64,000 bases of DNA from Desulfosporosinus sp. Its GTDB lineage: Bacteria > Bacillota > Desulfitobacteriia > Desulfitobacteriales > Desulfitobacteriaceae. Shown in pieces: positions 1-8,589 of the stretch. The first letter of the stretch is position 1. Every line of letters begins with the position of its first letter. The translations under genes were made by a program, and so were the position numbers. Where the stretch lies: NCBI GenBank assembly GCA_031292075.1, contig JARLHW010000007.1:1-64000 (forward strand). The letters run 5' to 3'. The notes below the pieces were generated by a model. It saw only the letters and a list, made by a program, of their open reading frames with translations, did not search any database and was not told where the DNA came from.

Positions 1-136
1 CATTGAGAGTACTTTCCTCTCTGAGAACCTCTAAAACGATCTTCGCTTTTTCCGCTGGGCTGTAGGTTTTTCTTTTCTTACTCATACCTTCATTATCTTA
101 TTTTTTCAGCTCCGTGTCCAACCCCCTGGGTACATT
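1..136 (-). mobile_element. End of an IS3-family-like insertion sequence (partial, runs off window start)
   Basis: Minus strand from 85 reads MSKKRKTYSPAEKAKIVLEVLREESTLN, typical of IS3 OrfA N-termini; putative terminal sequence TGTACCCAGGGGGTTGGACACGG ends inside a kinase-like ORF near 136. Confidence 0.65.
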
Positions 137-456
137 ATAAATAAATCTAAAGTCTGGTTATTAGCTTTAATATATTTATGAAGATTCATAGATGCCAATT
201 CAGCTGCATACCAAATCTTTTTCTCTTCGGGGTTGTGTCCTGAATCAACGATTTTTATTATATTGGAATGACCTTTTAATCTCTCCATAAGGCTTATCTC
301 TCTCTCAAACCTATAAAGATAGTCTTCTTTTGAATAATGCTCAGCTTTTAGTTCTTTTACTGCATAGTGTTTACCATCTTCCTTACGTAAATATTTTTTT
401 ACAATTGAAAAAAATCCTCCGCCTATTACCCTCTTATATTGATATTCTTCCATCAA
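106..456 (-). pseudogene. Protein kinase-like domain, N-terminal fragment truncated by the IS end
   Basis: YKRVIGGGFFSIVKKYLRKEDGKHYAVKELK (Gly-rich loop and VAIK-like Lys), FEREISLMERLKGHSNIIKIVD; C-terminal residues YPGGWTRS come from the IS end. Confidence 0.6.
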
Positions 457-642
457 GATATCTCCTTACCGCGATACCCACATCAGTTATTGTTTAGGGG
501 TTTTCAGATTAGTTTTGGCCGGGGTCTAGACGGGGTGAAGTGTATCTGCCAAGATAGCCCGAGAATACTTCTTTATATTACAGAACCTTACCCCCCACAA
601 AACCATTGGGCTCAATGAACAGCGCACACCCGAAAAAGTTAT

Positions 643-1338
643 TTAATTCGGGTCACCCGATAAGTATTCAGAGGCTATATGATAAATAAAATCAAAGATA
701 TCGTAAAGTTCTCCTATTACAGCTCTTAGATTCTTATAATCCACGAACTTACTATCAGTAAAATACAGCTCGCCATCTTTATTCATCAGATACCTCCAAA
801 CATCAGCTTTATTATCTGCTCCTTACAATTCACAAATTAGCCGCCTTGTCTCACTGAAATCTATCTCACTTGTTGAATATCTAATAAATGATTTCTTGTA
901 TTTTTTTACATCCTCAATGAAATTAGGATCGTTAAAAACATTTACTACTTCATCTTTAACAATATCAAATAGTGTAATAAGGTCGTGATTGCCATTTGGC
1001 AACTTACCGTAAAACCGAAAATATATTTGCTTTAGACTAATTTCTAACGAATGTCTGTAGCAAAACAATATGGGGAAGATATATGTATCAAGCGTCTTTA
1101 TGTCCCCTTTTGCGCCTTCTATTAAAGCTACGTCTACCAGATTATCTGCACTATTTTTGTATCCCTCCTTAAGTCCAAATAAAGCTAAACCACCATCTTG
1201 CCATCCGTAATATGCTCTTGAATATTCATTTTCTCCTTTAAGGAATATCTTCTTTGCCATATTTAGAAATTCCTCTCTTGTAAGATAGATATAGGGTTGA
1301 TGGTTTAAAACCAACCCGAACGTTCCTTGATAACTCAC
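643..1338 (-). pseudogene. Hypothetical protein interrupted by an in-frame TAA (823-825); reading frame stays open for 59 more codons to 643
   Basis: ORF 823..1338 followed in the same frame by GADNKADVWRYLMNKDGELYFTDSKFVDYKNLRAVIGELYDIFDFIYHIASEYLSGDPN*. Confidence 0.55.
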
Positions 1339-1354
1339 ACTTTAATGTTCAGAT

Positions 1355-3040
1355 GAATTAGTTGACACGCTTTGATCTCAACCACTAAATATCGTGGTAT
1401 AATCACTTTTTGTCAGAGAGATAGATGTGCGTTCCTCCTGGATCCCTCTTCTGAGGTCTTATCCGTGAAAAAGCGTGTCACTCCACAAGAATGATTCGAT
1501 GTTTAGCTGGTTGGGTCACTACTCAGTGTTACCCGTTTCAAACGCAAGGTTGTTTGACATTCTTCTTTAGTGGATGCTCTGATTCATACTGCTCGAAAGG
1601 TCGTGTTCTCTTGTCTCAGTTTCTTAACGATTTCGTAGTCGGAATCGATGTTTCCTCCGAATTCTCGATTGTTGCTATGCTAGCGCCCACCGGAGAACTC
1701 ATCCGTAAACCGTTTAGGATTGATCATAATCCCGCCGGCTTTCATAAACTGCTTGATATTCTTAAAAAAGAAGAAGAGCGGTTAAATCGAAAGCCCATCT
1801 ACTTCGTAGAATCTACGGGTATCTTTCATTTACCACTCTTCTTCTTCTTGAAATCGAATGACCTCAAGGGTTTTGTCCTTAACCCCTTGTGCGTCCATTC
1901 TACCAAGAATTTCGACTTAAGAAAAGTGAAAAATGACAATAAAGATTCTGAAGCCATCGCTCGGCTTGCTAAATACCAAGATATTAAAGTATCCATGATG
2001 CCTGAACCCCAAATCCTTGCTCTGCGCATGATGACGCGTGAGTATTACGCCGTTTCTGATATGCTCACTGAGATGAAGAACAGGCTTTGTACTGATCTTT
2101 ACTTACTTTTCCCTGGATTCCTTAACGTGTTCTCTGGTCCCTTTGGAAAGACGGCTTTAGCGATTCTTAGGAGCTATCCTTCACCTAGAGCTGTTAGCGA
2201 AGCTGACACAGATGTCCTCACTCTATTAATCTCTAAAACCAGTCGTAAGGGCTTAGAGTGGGCCTCTAAAAAGGTGGCTCTACTACGTGACTGTGCTCAG
2301 CTTGCTTCTTCCATGCCCAGTGAATTCTCATTGCTTGACACTAAGATCAAGTTTCATATCGATGGGATAGAACACATGCAGGCAAGCTTAGCTGGTATTG
2401 AGGCACAAATCCACAAGATGATTGATTCCAAAGAATTCCCTGCTGAAGCAAAGAGAAACGTTGAGCTTCTTGATGAAATACCAGGCGTAGGCTTTTTGAG
2501 TGCCGCTTCGCTTATTGCTGAGATTGGAGACTTTAGACTTTTCAACTCACCCAAAGCTCTCACCGCCTTCTTTGGTCTTGATCCCTCGGTCAATCAATCG
2601 GGCAAATTTAATGGAGACCGAAACAAAATTTCTAAACGAGGAACACGAATTGGACGAAGGATTCTATTTACAATCGCTATGGCCTCCATTAGAACAACCC
2701 GTAATGGCGCGGAGATCAACGCTGTTCTGAGAGAGTTCTACAAGTCAAAATGTGTTAGCAAGAAGAAGAAAGTAGCTCTCGTGGCTGTCATGCACAAACT
2801 TCTCCACTACATCTATGCTGTTCTCCGTGACCAAAAGCCCTTTGAGATTAAAAGACCTGAAGATCATCAAACTTGGAGGAATACAAAGCCTCAGCCAGCA
2901 GCTGCTTAACGGAATCGTTTGGATACGACAGAGTCAAACGGATCGTGTCAAGGGTGATGCGAGGGATACCGGAGGGCGTTAGACCGAGGATATGCTCGCC
3001 ATCATCCCATTGACACGTGCACTACATCCAAACGCTTGAA
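1355..3040 (+). mobile_element. IS110-family insertion sequence (boundaries approximate)
   Basis: IS110-type DEDD transposase flanked by non-coding ends with long inverted repeats (1363-1373/1470-1480 and 2916-2924/3026-3034). Confidence 0.7.
1491..2909 (+). CDS. IS110-family transposase (probable real start TTG at 1611)
   Basis: VVGIDVSSEFSIVAM ... YFVESTGIFHLPL ... LLDEIPGVGFLSAASLIAEIGDFRLFNSPKALTAFFGLDPSVNQSGK: DEDD/RuvC-like N-terminus and C-terminal Tnp_20-like domain. Confidence 0.9.
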   Translation: MIRCLAGWVTTQCYPFQTQGCLTFFFSGCSDSYCSKGRVLLSQFLNDFVVGIDVSSEFSIVAMLAPTGELIRKPFRIDHNPAGFHKLLDILKKEEERLNRKPIYFVESTGIFHLPLFFFLKSNDLKGFVLNPLCVHSTKNFDLRKVKNDNKDSEAIARLAKYQDIKVSMMPEPQILALRMMTREYYAVSDMLTEMKNRLCTDLYLLFPGFLNVFSGPFGKTALAILRSYPSPRAVSEADTDVLTLLISKTSRKGLEWASKKVALLRDCAQLASSMPSEFSLLDTKIKFHIDGIEHMQASLAGIEAQIHKMIDSKEFPAEAKRNVELLDEIPGVGFLSAASLIAEIGDFRLFNSPKALTAFFGLDPSVNQSGKFNGDRNKISKRGTRIGRRILFTIAMASIRTTRNGAEINAVLREFYKSKCVSKKKKVALVAVMHKLLHYIYAVLRDQKPFEIKRPEDHQTWRNTKPQPAAA

Positions 3041-3543
3041 GACTGCAAAGTCTCTTTTACCCCAGAGAATTACCCCAGATTGAAAGAGATGCTTGGCTAG
3101 CGCCGAGCGTCCCGTTTTTCTAGGCTGGCTTCCAGAAATTAACGTTAGAGGTCATTGTTCGGATTTTTCAATGGCTTAGTTTGCAATACCTATTTTTCGG
3201 AATCGAAAAACAAAAGAAATAATCAACCAAACCCTTGACTTTTATTAGCTGGTCTTGTAACCTTTCCTCTTCTTAAAATAAAATAGCGCATTGAGTTACT
3301 CTTTCGAGTATTCTCTAAGCGCCATTGCTTTTTCTTTGTTCTTTTCCTAACCATTGAGTTATCGGTTGTTCACTCCTTATGCCTGGAATTGTAGCACAGT
3401 ATCGAATTATCCTTCAATACTCCTCTCTTATGAATTCTGTATACTTAAAAGATCATTTCTGGCACTACAAGCTATTGTATTCTATCTCTATGATACGTTA
3501 CTCTTCCTGATATCAGCCGGAGTTATTAATATAAAAAACAAAT

Positions 3544-3580
3544 AGGCCCAGCGGAGTTTTATACCGCTGAGCCTGTTTTT
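3544..3580 (+). terminator. Rho-independent terminator-like hairpin
   Basis: AGGCCCAGCGGAGTTTTATACCGCTGAGCCTGTTTTT. Confidence 0.55.
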
Positions 3581-3825
3581 CATATCCCCACCTCGAACAA
3601 GACACCCCAATCCCTCAACACACCATTCAACAAGCCGCCGGGTGTGGTCAGGACTGGTTTATTGGGAGCGTCAAAAGATAGAGTAACAGGCATATTAACA
3701 AGAATAAGACTGTAAGACTTAAACGGTGTCAAAAAACACCCCCACCGTTTCCGATGAGAGTCCTAAGTGTGCTAGGGTCGAGCATTAAGATTTTCATGGT
3801 GGAAGACGCCATAGTCCAAATATAA

Positions 3826-3996
3826 TTACCAGAACCTCAGTTGCTGGTATCTAACTGTACTTTGGTATTGATTGAGTAATCGATCCAACTGCTGACTAAT
3901 TTCAACAACCTTTGGGTCAACTAGGTTTCGATTCAATCCGAATTTATTAAGCCTGCCACGCAATACCTCGATTCTCTTTAAAATTTTATCTTCCAC
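3826..3996 (-). CDS. Spo0E-family aspartyl-phosphate phosphatase-like small protein (absent from the supplied ORF track)
   Basis: GTG start, RBS GGGAGG; MEDKILKRIEVLRGRLNKFGLNRNLVDPKVVEISQQLDRLLNQYQSTVRYQQLRFW, with SQxLD motif. Confidence 0.7.
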   Translation of the reverse strand: MEDKILKRIEVLRGRLNKFGLNRNLVDPKVVEISQQLDRLLNQYQSTVRYQQLRFW

Positions 3997-4271
3997 TTAG
4001 ATTCCTCCCGATTTGTCATCCTCAGGATAATTTTATCTCCATTAACACAAAATAACAACAGTATTTATTCCATATATAGTAAGTTATCCTGTCGTAATAT
4101 GTGGATGCAAATAATAATGCTCCCACCTTTCAGTAAGAGCAATACATAAAATAACAAATGGCCCACATCCGATCCGGTGGCGTTGGAGCTGAGGGAATGA
4201 TCGTTTGTGGTTTTGTTTCTGGCGACGTTGGTTCCGAAGTGCCGTCAGATGTCAGTTAACATTCTTTCACT

Positions 4272-5210
4272 CTATTTCAAATAAATACAACGCTCCATGC
4301 TTGGGATATACGGCGACCATTCATCGTCCGGATAGCTCTCTTTTGCTCGTTCAAATTGGAAAAGATCAGCATCCATAACATCCGCATAGTGAATCACCAA
4401 CGCTTCCATTAACTTCGGCCGTTTAGGGGATTGCCATTCATATTTTCCATGGTGGCTAGTAATGATATGCACCAATTTGGAGCGTAACTCACGCGGAAAA
4501 TCCGGAATTTTGGCGATTTCTTCGGTTAAGATTTCGATCCCTAAGATAATGTGCCCAAGCAGCCGTCCTTCCGTCGTAACCTTAATCCCTCTTTCATATG
4601 AATACTCCCCGATCTTTCCAATATCATGCAAAAGAGCTCCGGTCAGCACTAGATCGCGATTTATAGCCGGGTAATGCTCCGCAACCCCATCCACAATCTC
4701 CGCCACTCTAACGCTGTGCTCCCAAAGTCCATGCAGATAAGCCTGATGAATTTTCATCGCGGCAGGAGCTTGCCTATAGGCCGGCCCCCACTCTTTGTGA
4801 GTTAAAAACTGTTCTAGCAGGGCTTTAAGCTCGGGTTGAATAATCTTAGCCAAGATGATGCTTAAGCGATTTTCTAACTCTTCAGCGGTGACGAGAGAAC
4901 TCGGCAAAAGAGCGGCCAAATCTACATCTCCCTTGGGAACCATTTTGATAGTTTCAATCGTAAGATCAAGTGTACCACGGTATTCGGAAGCAACTCCCTT
5001 GACATAAAAAATATCCTGATCTTTTAACCACATAAGTACTTGGGGTTTGTAATCCCACATTTTGCCTTGAATTGTTCCTGATCGGTCTTGGCAGATCAAC
5101 GAGAGATAGGCTCCCGGTTTTTGTCGAAAGGGGACTTCTTTCCATTCGTTGACCAGTAAAATTCCCTCAAATCTTTCCCCATTTTTACAATCTTTCAGCA
5201 CATAATTCAC
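4272..5210 (-). CDS. yhaM: 3'-5' exoribonuclease YhaM-like (OB fold + HD domain)
   Basis: N-terminal OB-fold-like region, HD motif ALLHDIGKIGEYSYERG, C-terminal HHGKYEWQSPKRPKLMEALVIHYAD. Confidence 0.85.
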   Translation of the reverse strand: MNYVLKDCKNGERFEGILLVNEWKEVPFRQKPGAYLSLICQDRSGTIQGKMWDYKPQVLMWLKDQDIFYVKGVASEYRGTLDLTIETIKMVPKGDVDLAALLPSSLVTAEELENRLSIILAKIIQPELKALLEQFLTHKEWGPAYRQAPAAMKIHQAYLHGLWEHSVRVAEIVDGVAEHYPAINRDLVLTGALLHDIGKIGEYSYERGIKVTTEGRLLGHIILGIEILTEEIAKIPDFPRELRSKLVHIITSHHGKYEWQSPKRPKLMEALVIHYADVMDADLFQFERAKESYPDDEWSPYIPSMERCIYLK

Positions 5211-5380
5211 CCTTTCTGTTACCAGCCCCTAGTCTTACTATTTTAACAAATTGCAGAGTCACTGAAACCCCACGTTTTAACGCTTGGGGTTTCGATATTG
5301 ATATGGCCTGACTCTCTTGCAACTCCAAGGGGAAATGTTAGAATGAGATAAAGTTAAATGTTCGAGGAGATGAGCCCCCC

Positions 5381-5695
5381 GTGAATCTTGAACTTAAAAC
5401 GAACATGAAGATTAACATTACACAGAAGGCGCTGGAATTCCTCCAGAAAGCTAAAAAAACCGAACTATACATTGAACGTCTTGTGGTTACACAGTGCTGT
5501 ATTCCGCTCTCTACCCCCCCTGCCGTACACAAAGGCCACCCAAACAAACCAGAAGATTTTCACGAGTATGCCGTTGGCAACATCACGGTGTATTATGACC
5601 GAAATCTTATCTCAAAGAGGGAACTAACCATTGATGCTCAAAGGTTGAGGTTTTTCAAAGGGCTTATCATTTCAGATTGGGTTATTAAATACTAA
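5381..5695 (+). CDS. Small protein with CC motif, resembles CC/Se motif family
   Basis: LVVTQCCIPLSTPPAVHKGHPNKPEDFHEYAVGNITVYYDRNL; alternative start MKINITQKALEFL at 5405. Confidence 0.5.
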   Translation: MNLELKTNMKINITQKALEFLQKAKKTELYIERLVVTQCCIPLSTPPAVHKGHPNKPEDFHEYAVGNITVYYDRNLISKRELTIDAQRLRFFKGLIISDWVIKY

Positions 5696-5719
5696 TTATA
5701 AGTGCGTTTCATTATATCT

Positions 5720-5835
5720 TCATTCCAGGATCTGCAGACTCATTTTATAATCATAAATCGACTCATTAAATTCCTCCGGCTGACCGGTTTCGCGGATTAG
5801 CGTAAGTTCTTTTTGCAACAAACGTTTATGTGCCT
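5720..5835 (-). pseudogene. C-terminal remnant of a CotJC/Mn-catalase-like gene
   Basis: HKRLLQKELTLIRETGQPEEFNESIYDYKMSLQILE closely matches the C-terminus of the 6404..6964 product. Confidence 0.7.
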
Positions 5836-5947
5836 CCTGTTGATTATAGTGCAAAACCAAAGTCCTCCCGCCATTACGACGAGAGGACTTTACTAAAAAT
5901 AATGCGTCCTTAGAACTTGCAATCACGCGAATGGCATAGAAGTTATT

Positions 5948-6330
5948 TTAGATCATCCATACAGGAACATACCAGTTCTTTGCATCGATGGGAAGAAGAT
6001 CATTTGCCATGCAAACGACCGCGCCGTTCCCGATTTTCATTTTTGTCTGAGAAAGTTCACTGAACCTTTCTGGCTCTGTAACGGGTTCCAACACACCAAA
6101 ATGCTTAATGGCATCCTTGCCAGGGGAAGCCGATTTTTTGATTTCGATGGGATAAAGAGCTCCGTTCTCGTAGATTATCAGATCAATTTCCTTCTTATCC
6201 TTGTCACGGTAATAATAAATGGGCGGCTCCTTTCCTGCGTTCAGGTAGCTCTTGTAAATCTCCGAAAATACATAGATACTTATACTGGATTCACAGAAGT
6301 ATTCTGCCGCAGTATGCAGAATTGCGCGGC
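5948..6330 (-). pseudogene. C-terminal fragment of an AAA/DUF4143-type ATPase
   Basis: Minus strand reads FCESSISIYVFSEIYKSYLNAGKEPPIYYYRDKDKKEIDLIIYENGALYPIEIKKSASPGKDAIKHFGVLEPV...WYVPVWMI*. Confidence 0.65.
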
Positions 6331-6403
6331 GCGCAATAACGAAGACCGCCCATTAGGCGGCCAAAGTATCCTTGTTAGTGATTTTTCGTTTCGTAGGAGT
6401 TTC

Positions 6404-6964
6404 CTACTCCAATATCTGTAAGCTTATCTTATAATCGTAAATCAGCTCGTTAAATTCTTCCGGTGAACTGGTTTCCTCTAATAACAACTGTGCTTTTTGA
6501 AGCAAACGTTTATGTACCTCTTCCCTGCTGATTAAAAAAGCGATCAGCCGTTTCATTGTTAAATCACTTGTCATTTCCAAATGTTGCTGATACAAATCGG
6601 CTTCCCGGGTCTCAGTCAAGATATCCAATTGAAGCATTTTAATTGGATCATCACTATGGTCAATATAATCAATCACCCATGGAGAACCTTTGGAATCGGT
6701 ATATGATAATGATGGTCCACCTAATTTGGTTATAGCTATAGCAATAAGTTCCATGTGCCCTAATTCTTCAGCCGCAATAATGCCAAGAAGTTCCTTTATA
6801 TGGCGATTAGGCATATTAGATCGGTGATTTAAATACTGCACTGCTGAAGTGAATTCACTATCTCTTCCTGCGTAATGCTCGAGTAACACCTTTGCAAAGA
6901 TTGGATCTTGACGTTCAACATATACCGGATAAAATAAACGCTTACGATAATTAAACACTTTCAT
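6404..6964 (-). CDS. cotJC: CotJC-like spore coat protein / manganese catalase family
   Basis: RRLFYPVYV-like start, LLEHYAGRDSEFTSAVQYL, AAEELGHMELIA. Confidence 0.75.
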   Translation of the reverse strand: MKVFNYRKRLFYPVYVERQDPIFAKVLLEHYAGRDSEFTSAVQYLNHRSNMPNRHIKELLGIIAAEELGHMELIAIAITKLGGPSLSYTDSKGSPWVIDYIDHSDDPIKMLQLDILTETREADLYQQHLEMTSDLTMKRLIAFLISREEVHKRLLQKAQLLLEETSSPEEFNELIYDYKISLQILE

Positions 6965-7069
6965 CCCCCCTTAGATAGGGCACCCTGCCTATATTATATG
7001 GAGGAGAATCCTAACGGTCACTAAAGTAGGCTCCTGCTGCCCTACTCGCGAGTGAGAAAGCGGGTGGAA

Positions 7070-7097
7070 ACCCTCGGCAATGCCGAGGGTTTTTTTT
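7070..7097 (+). terminator. Intrinsic terminator
   Basis: ACCCTCGGCAATGCCGAGGGTTTTTTTT. Confidence 0.7.
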
Positions 7098-7263
7098 AAT
7101 ATTAAATATATTAAATATGTAACTAAGAGAGCGATGTAGTCGGCCGGTATGCAAAGTTGAAGACACCAAAACAAGAAAAATAGAGGTTTCTCAATAATTA
7201 GTGAATTAATGAGCAACCTCTATTTTTCGAATCAAATCTGGCCAAAGTAGTTACTGTGAAGAC

Positions 7264-8550
7264 CTAAAGTCCTTTAACTCCAATATCCCGCCGAAAATGG
7301 GCCTTGGGAAAATCGATTTTCTCCACGAGTTCATACGCCTTTTCCCGAGCCTGCTGCAGTGTTTTGCCTTCAGCGGTGATCCCTAACACTCGGCCTCCGG
7401 TACTCAGAAGGTGTCCCTCACTGATTCCTGTTCCGGCCTGAAATATGACCGCATCATTACCTCTGAACTCAGGCAAGCGGATGGGAATTCCCTTAGTGTA
7501 AGCTAAGGGATAACCCGGAGCAGCCATGACAACACAAACCGCAACTTCCTCTTTCCACTCTAGCCGGGTCTCAGACAAGCGACCCTCAGTACAGGCCCAA
7601 AGGATAGGCAAGAGATCCGATTTTAGTCGTTTCATCACCACTTGTGTTTCCGGATCACCAAATCGGACATTATATTCCAGAAGCTTCGGGCCCTGCTGAG
7701 TTAGCATCAGGCCCAAGAATAGCACGCCTTGAAAGGGAGTCTCTCTTGCGCGCATGACCTGTAAAGTCGGAGCAACAAGGTCGCTCATAATCTTAGCTTC
7801 AAGTTCCGCCGTCCAAATGGGAGGTGGGCTATACGTCCCCATTCCTCCTGTGTTAAGGCCAAGGTCGCCCTCTAAAGCCCTCTTGTGATCCTGCACCGGA
7901 ACCATAGGGTACGCCGTTACACCATCTGAAAAACAAAGCAGACTGACTTCTTGCCCTTCTAGGAATTCCTCAATGACCAATTTCTTGCCAGCCGATCCAA
8001 ACCCACCATCCATTATTTCATCGACTGCTTGAAGAGCCGTTTCCAAGTCCATGGCCACTATGACGCCCTTACCTGCAGCTAACCCATCGGCCTTTAAAAC
8101 GCAAGGGGCTCCGATGGACCTTACATAAGCCTTTGCTGGTAATGGATCTTCAAAAATTGCCCACTTCGCTGTCGGGATCTGCGCACTTTCCATAATGGTT
8201 TTAGCAAAGGATTTACTCCCCTCTAACTGAGCGGCCGCCTGAGTCGGCCCAAAAATTCGCAAACCCGCTTCGTGAAAGGCATCCACTATCCCCAAACTTA
8301 AGGGGTCTTCCGGACCAACGAGGGTTAAATCGATTTTCTCTTTAAGCGCAAATTCCACTAACGCAGGAATGTCATGGGCCGGAATCGGAATATTCCATGA
8401 CACAGTCCCTGCATTTCCCGGCGCAACAAATAACTGTTCAAGTTCGGGGCTTTGCGCCAGCTTCCAAGCCAAAGCATGCTCCCGCCCTCCGTTACCAACG
8501 ATTAACACGCGCAAGTTACCCACTATCTCACCTCGTCTCCCAATTATCAA
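7264..8550 (-). CDS. purD: Phosphoribosylamine--glycine ligase
   Basis: RVLIVGNGGREHALAWKLAQS, ATP-grasp motifs, GLAAGKGVIVA; operon context. Confidence 0.95.
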   Translation of the reverse strand: MIIGRRGEIVGNLRVLIVGNGGREHALAWKLAQSPELEQLFVAPGNAGTVSWNIPIPAHDIPALVEFALKEKIDLTLVGPEDPLSLGIVDAFHEAGLRIFGPTQAAAQLEGSKSFAKTIMESAQIPTAKWAIFEDPLPAKAYVRSIGAPCVLKADGLAAGKGVIVAMDLETALQAVDEIMDGGFGSAGKKLVIEEFLEGQEVSLLCFSDGVTAYPMVPVQDHKRALEGDLGLNTGGMGTYSPPPIWTAELEAKIMSDLVAPTLQVMRARETPFQGVLFLGLMLTQQGPKLLEYNVRFGDPETQVVMKRLKSDLLPILWACTEGRLSETRLEWKEEVAVCVVMAAPGYPLAYTKGIPIRLPEFRGNDAVIFQAGTGISEGHLLSTGGRVLGITAEGKTLQQAREKAYELVEKIDFPKAHFRRDIGVKGL

Positions 8551-8589
8551 GACACTCCTTCCAGTAAACTAGGGTGTCTCGCAAGTGGG

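Noticed and set aside
3354-3545. 63-aa plus-strand ORF after the IS110 element
   Set aside because: No recognisable motif and no clear RBS; insufficient support.
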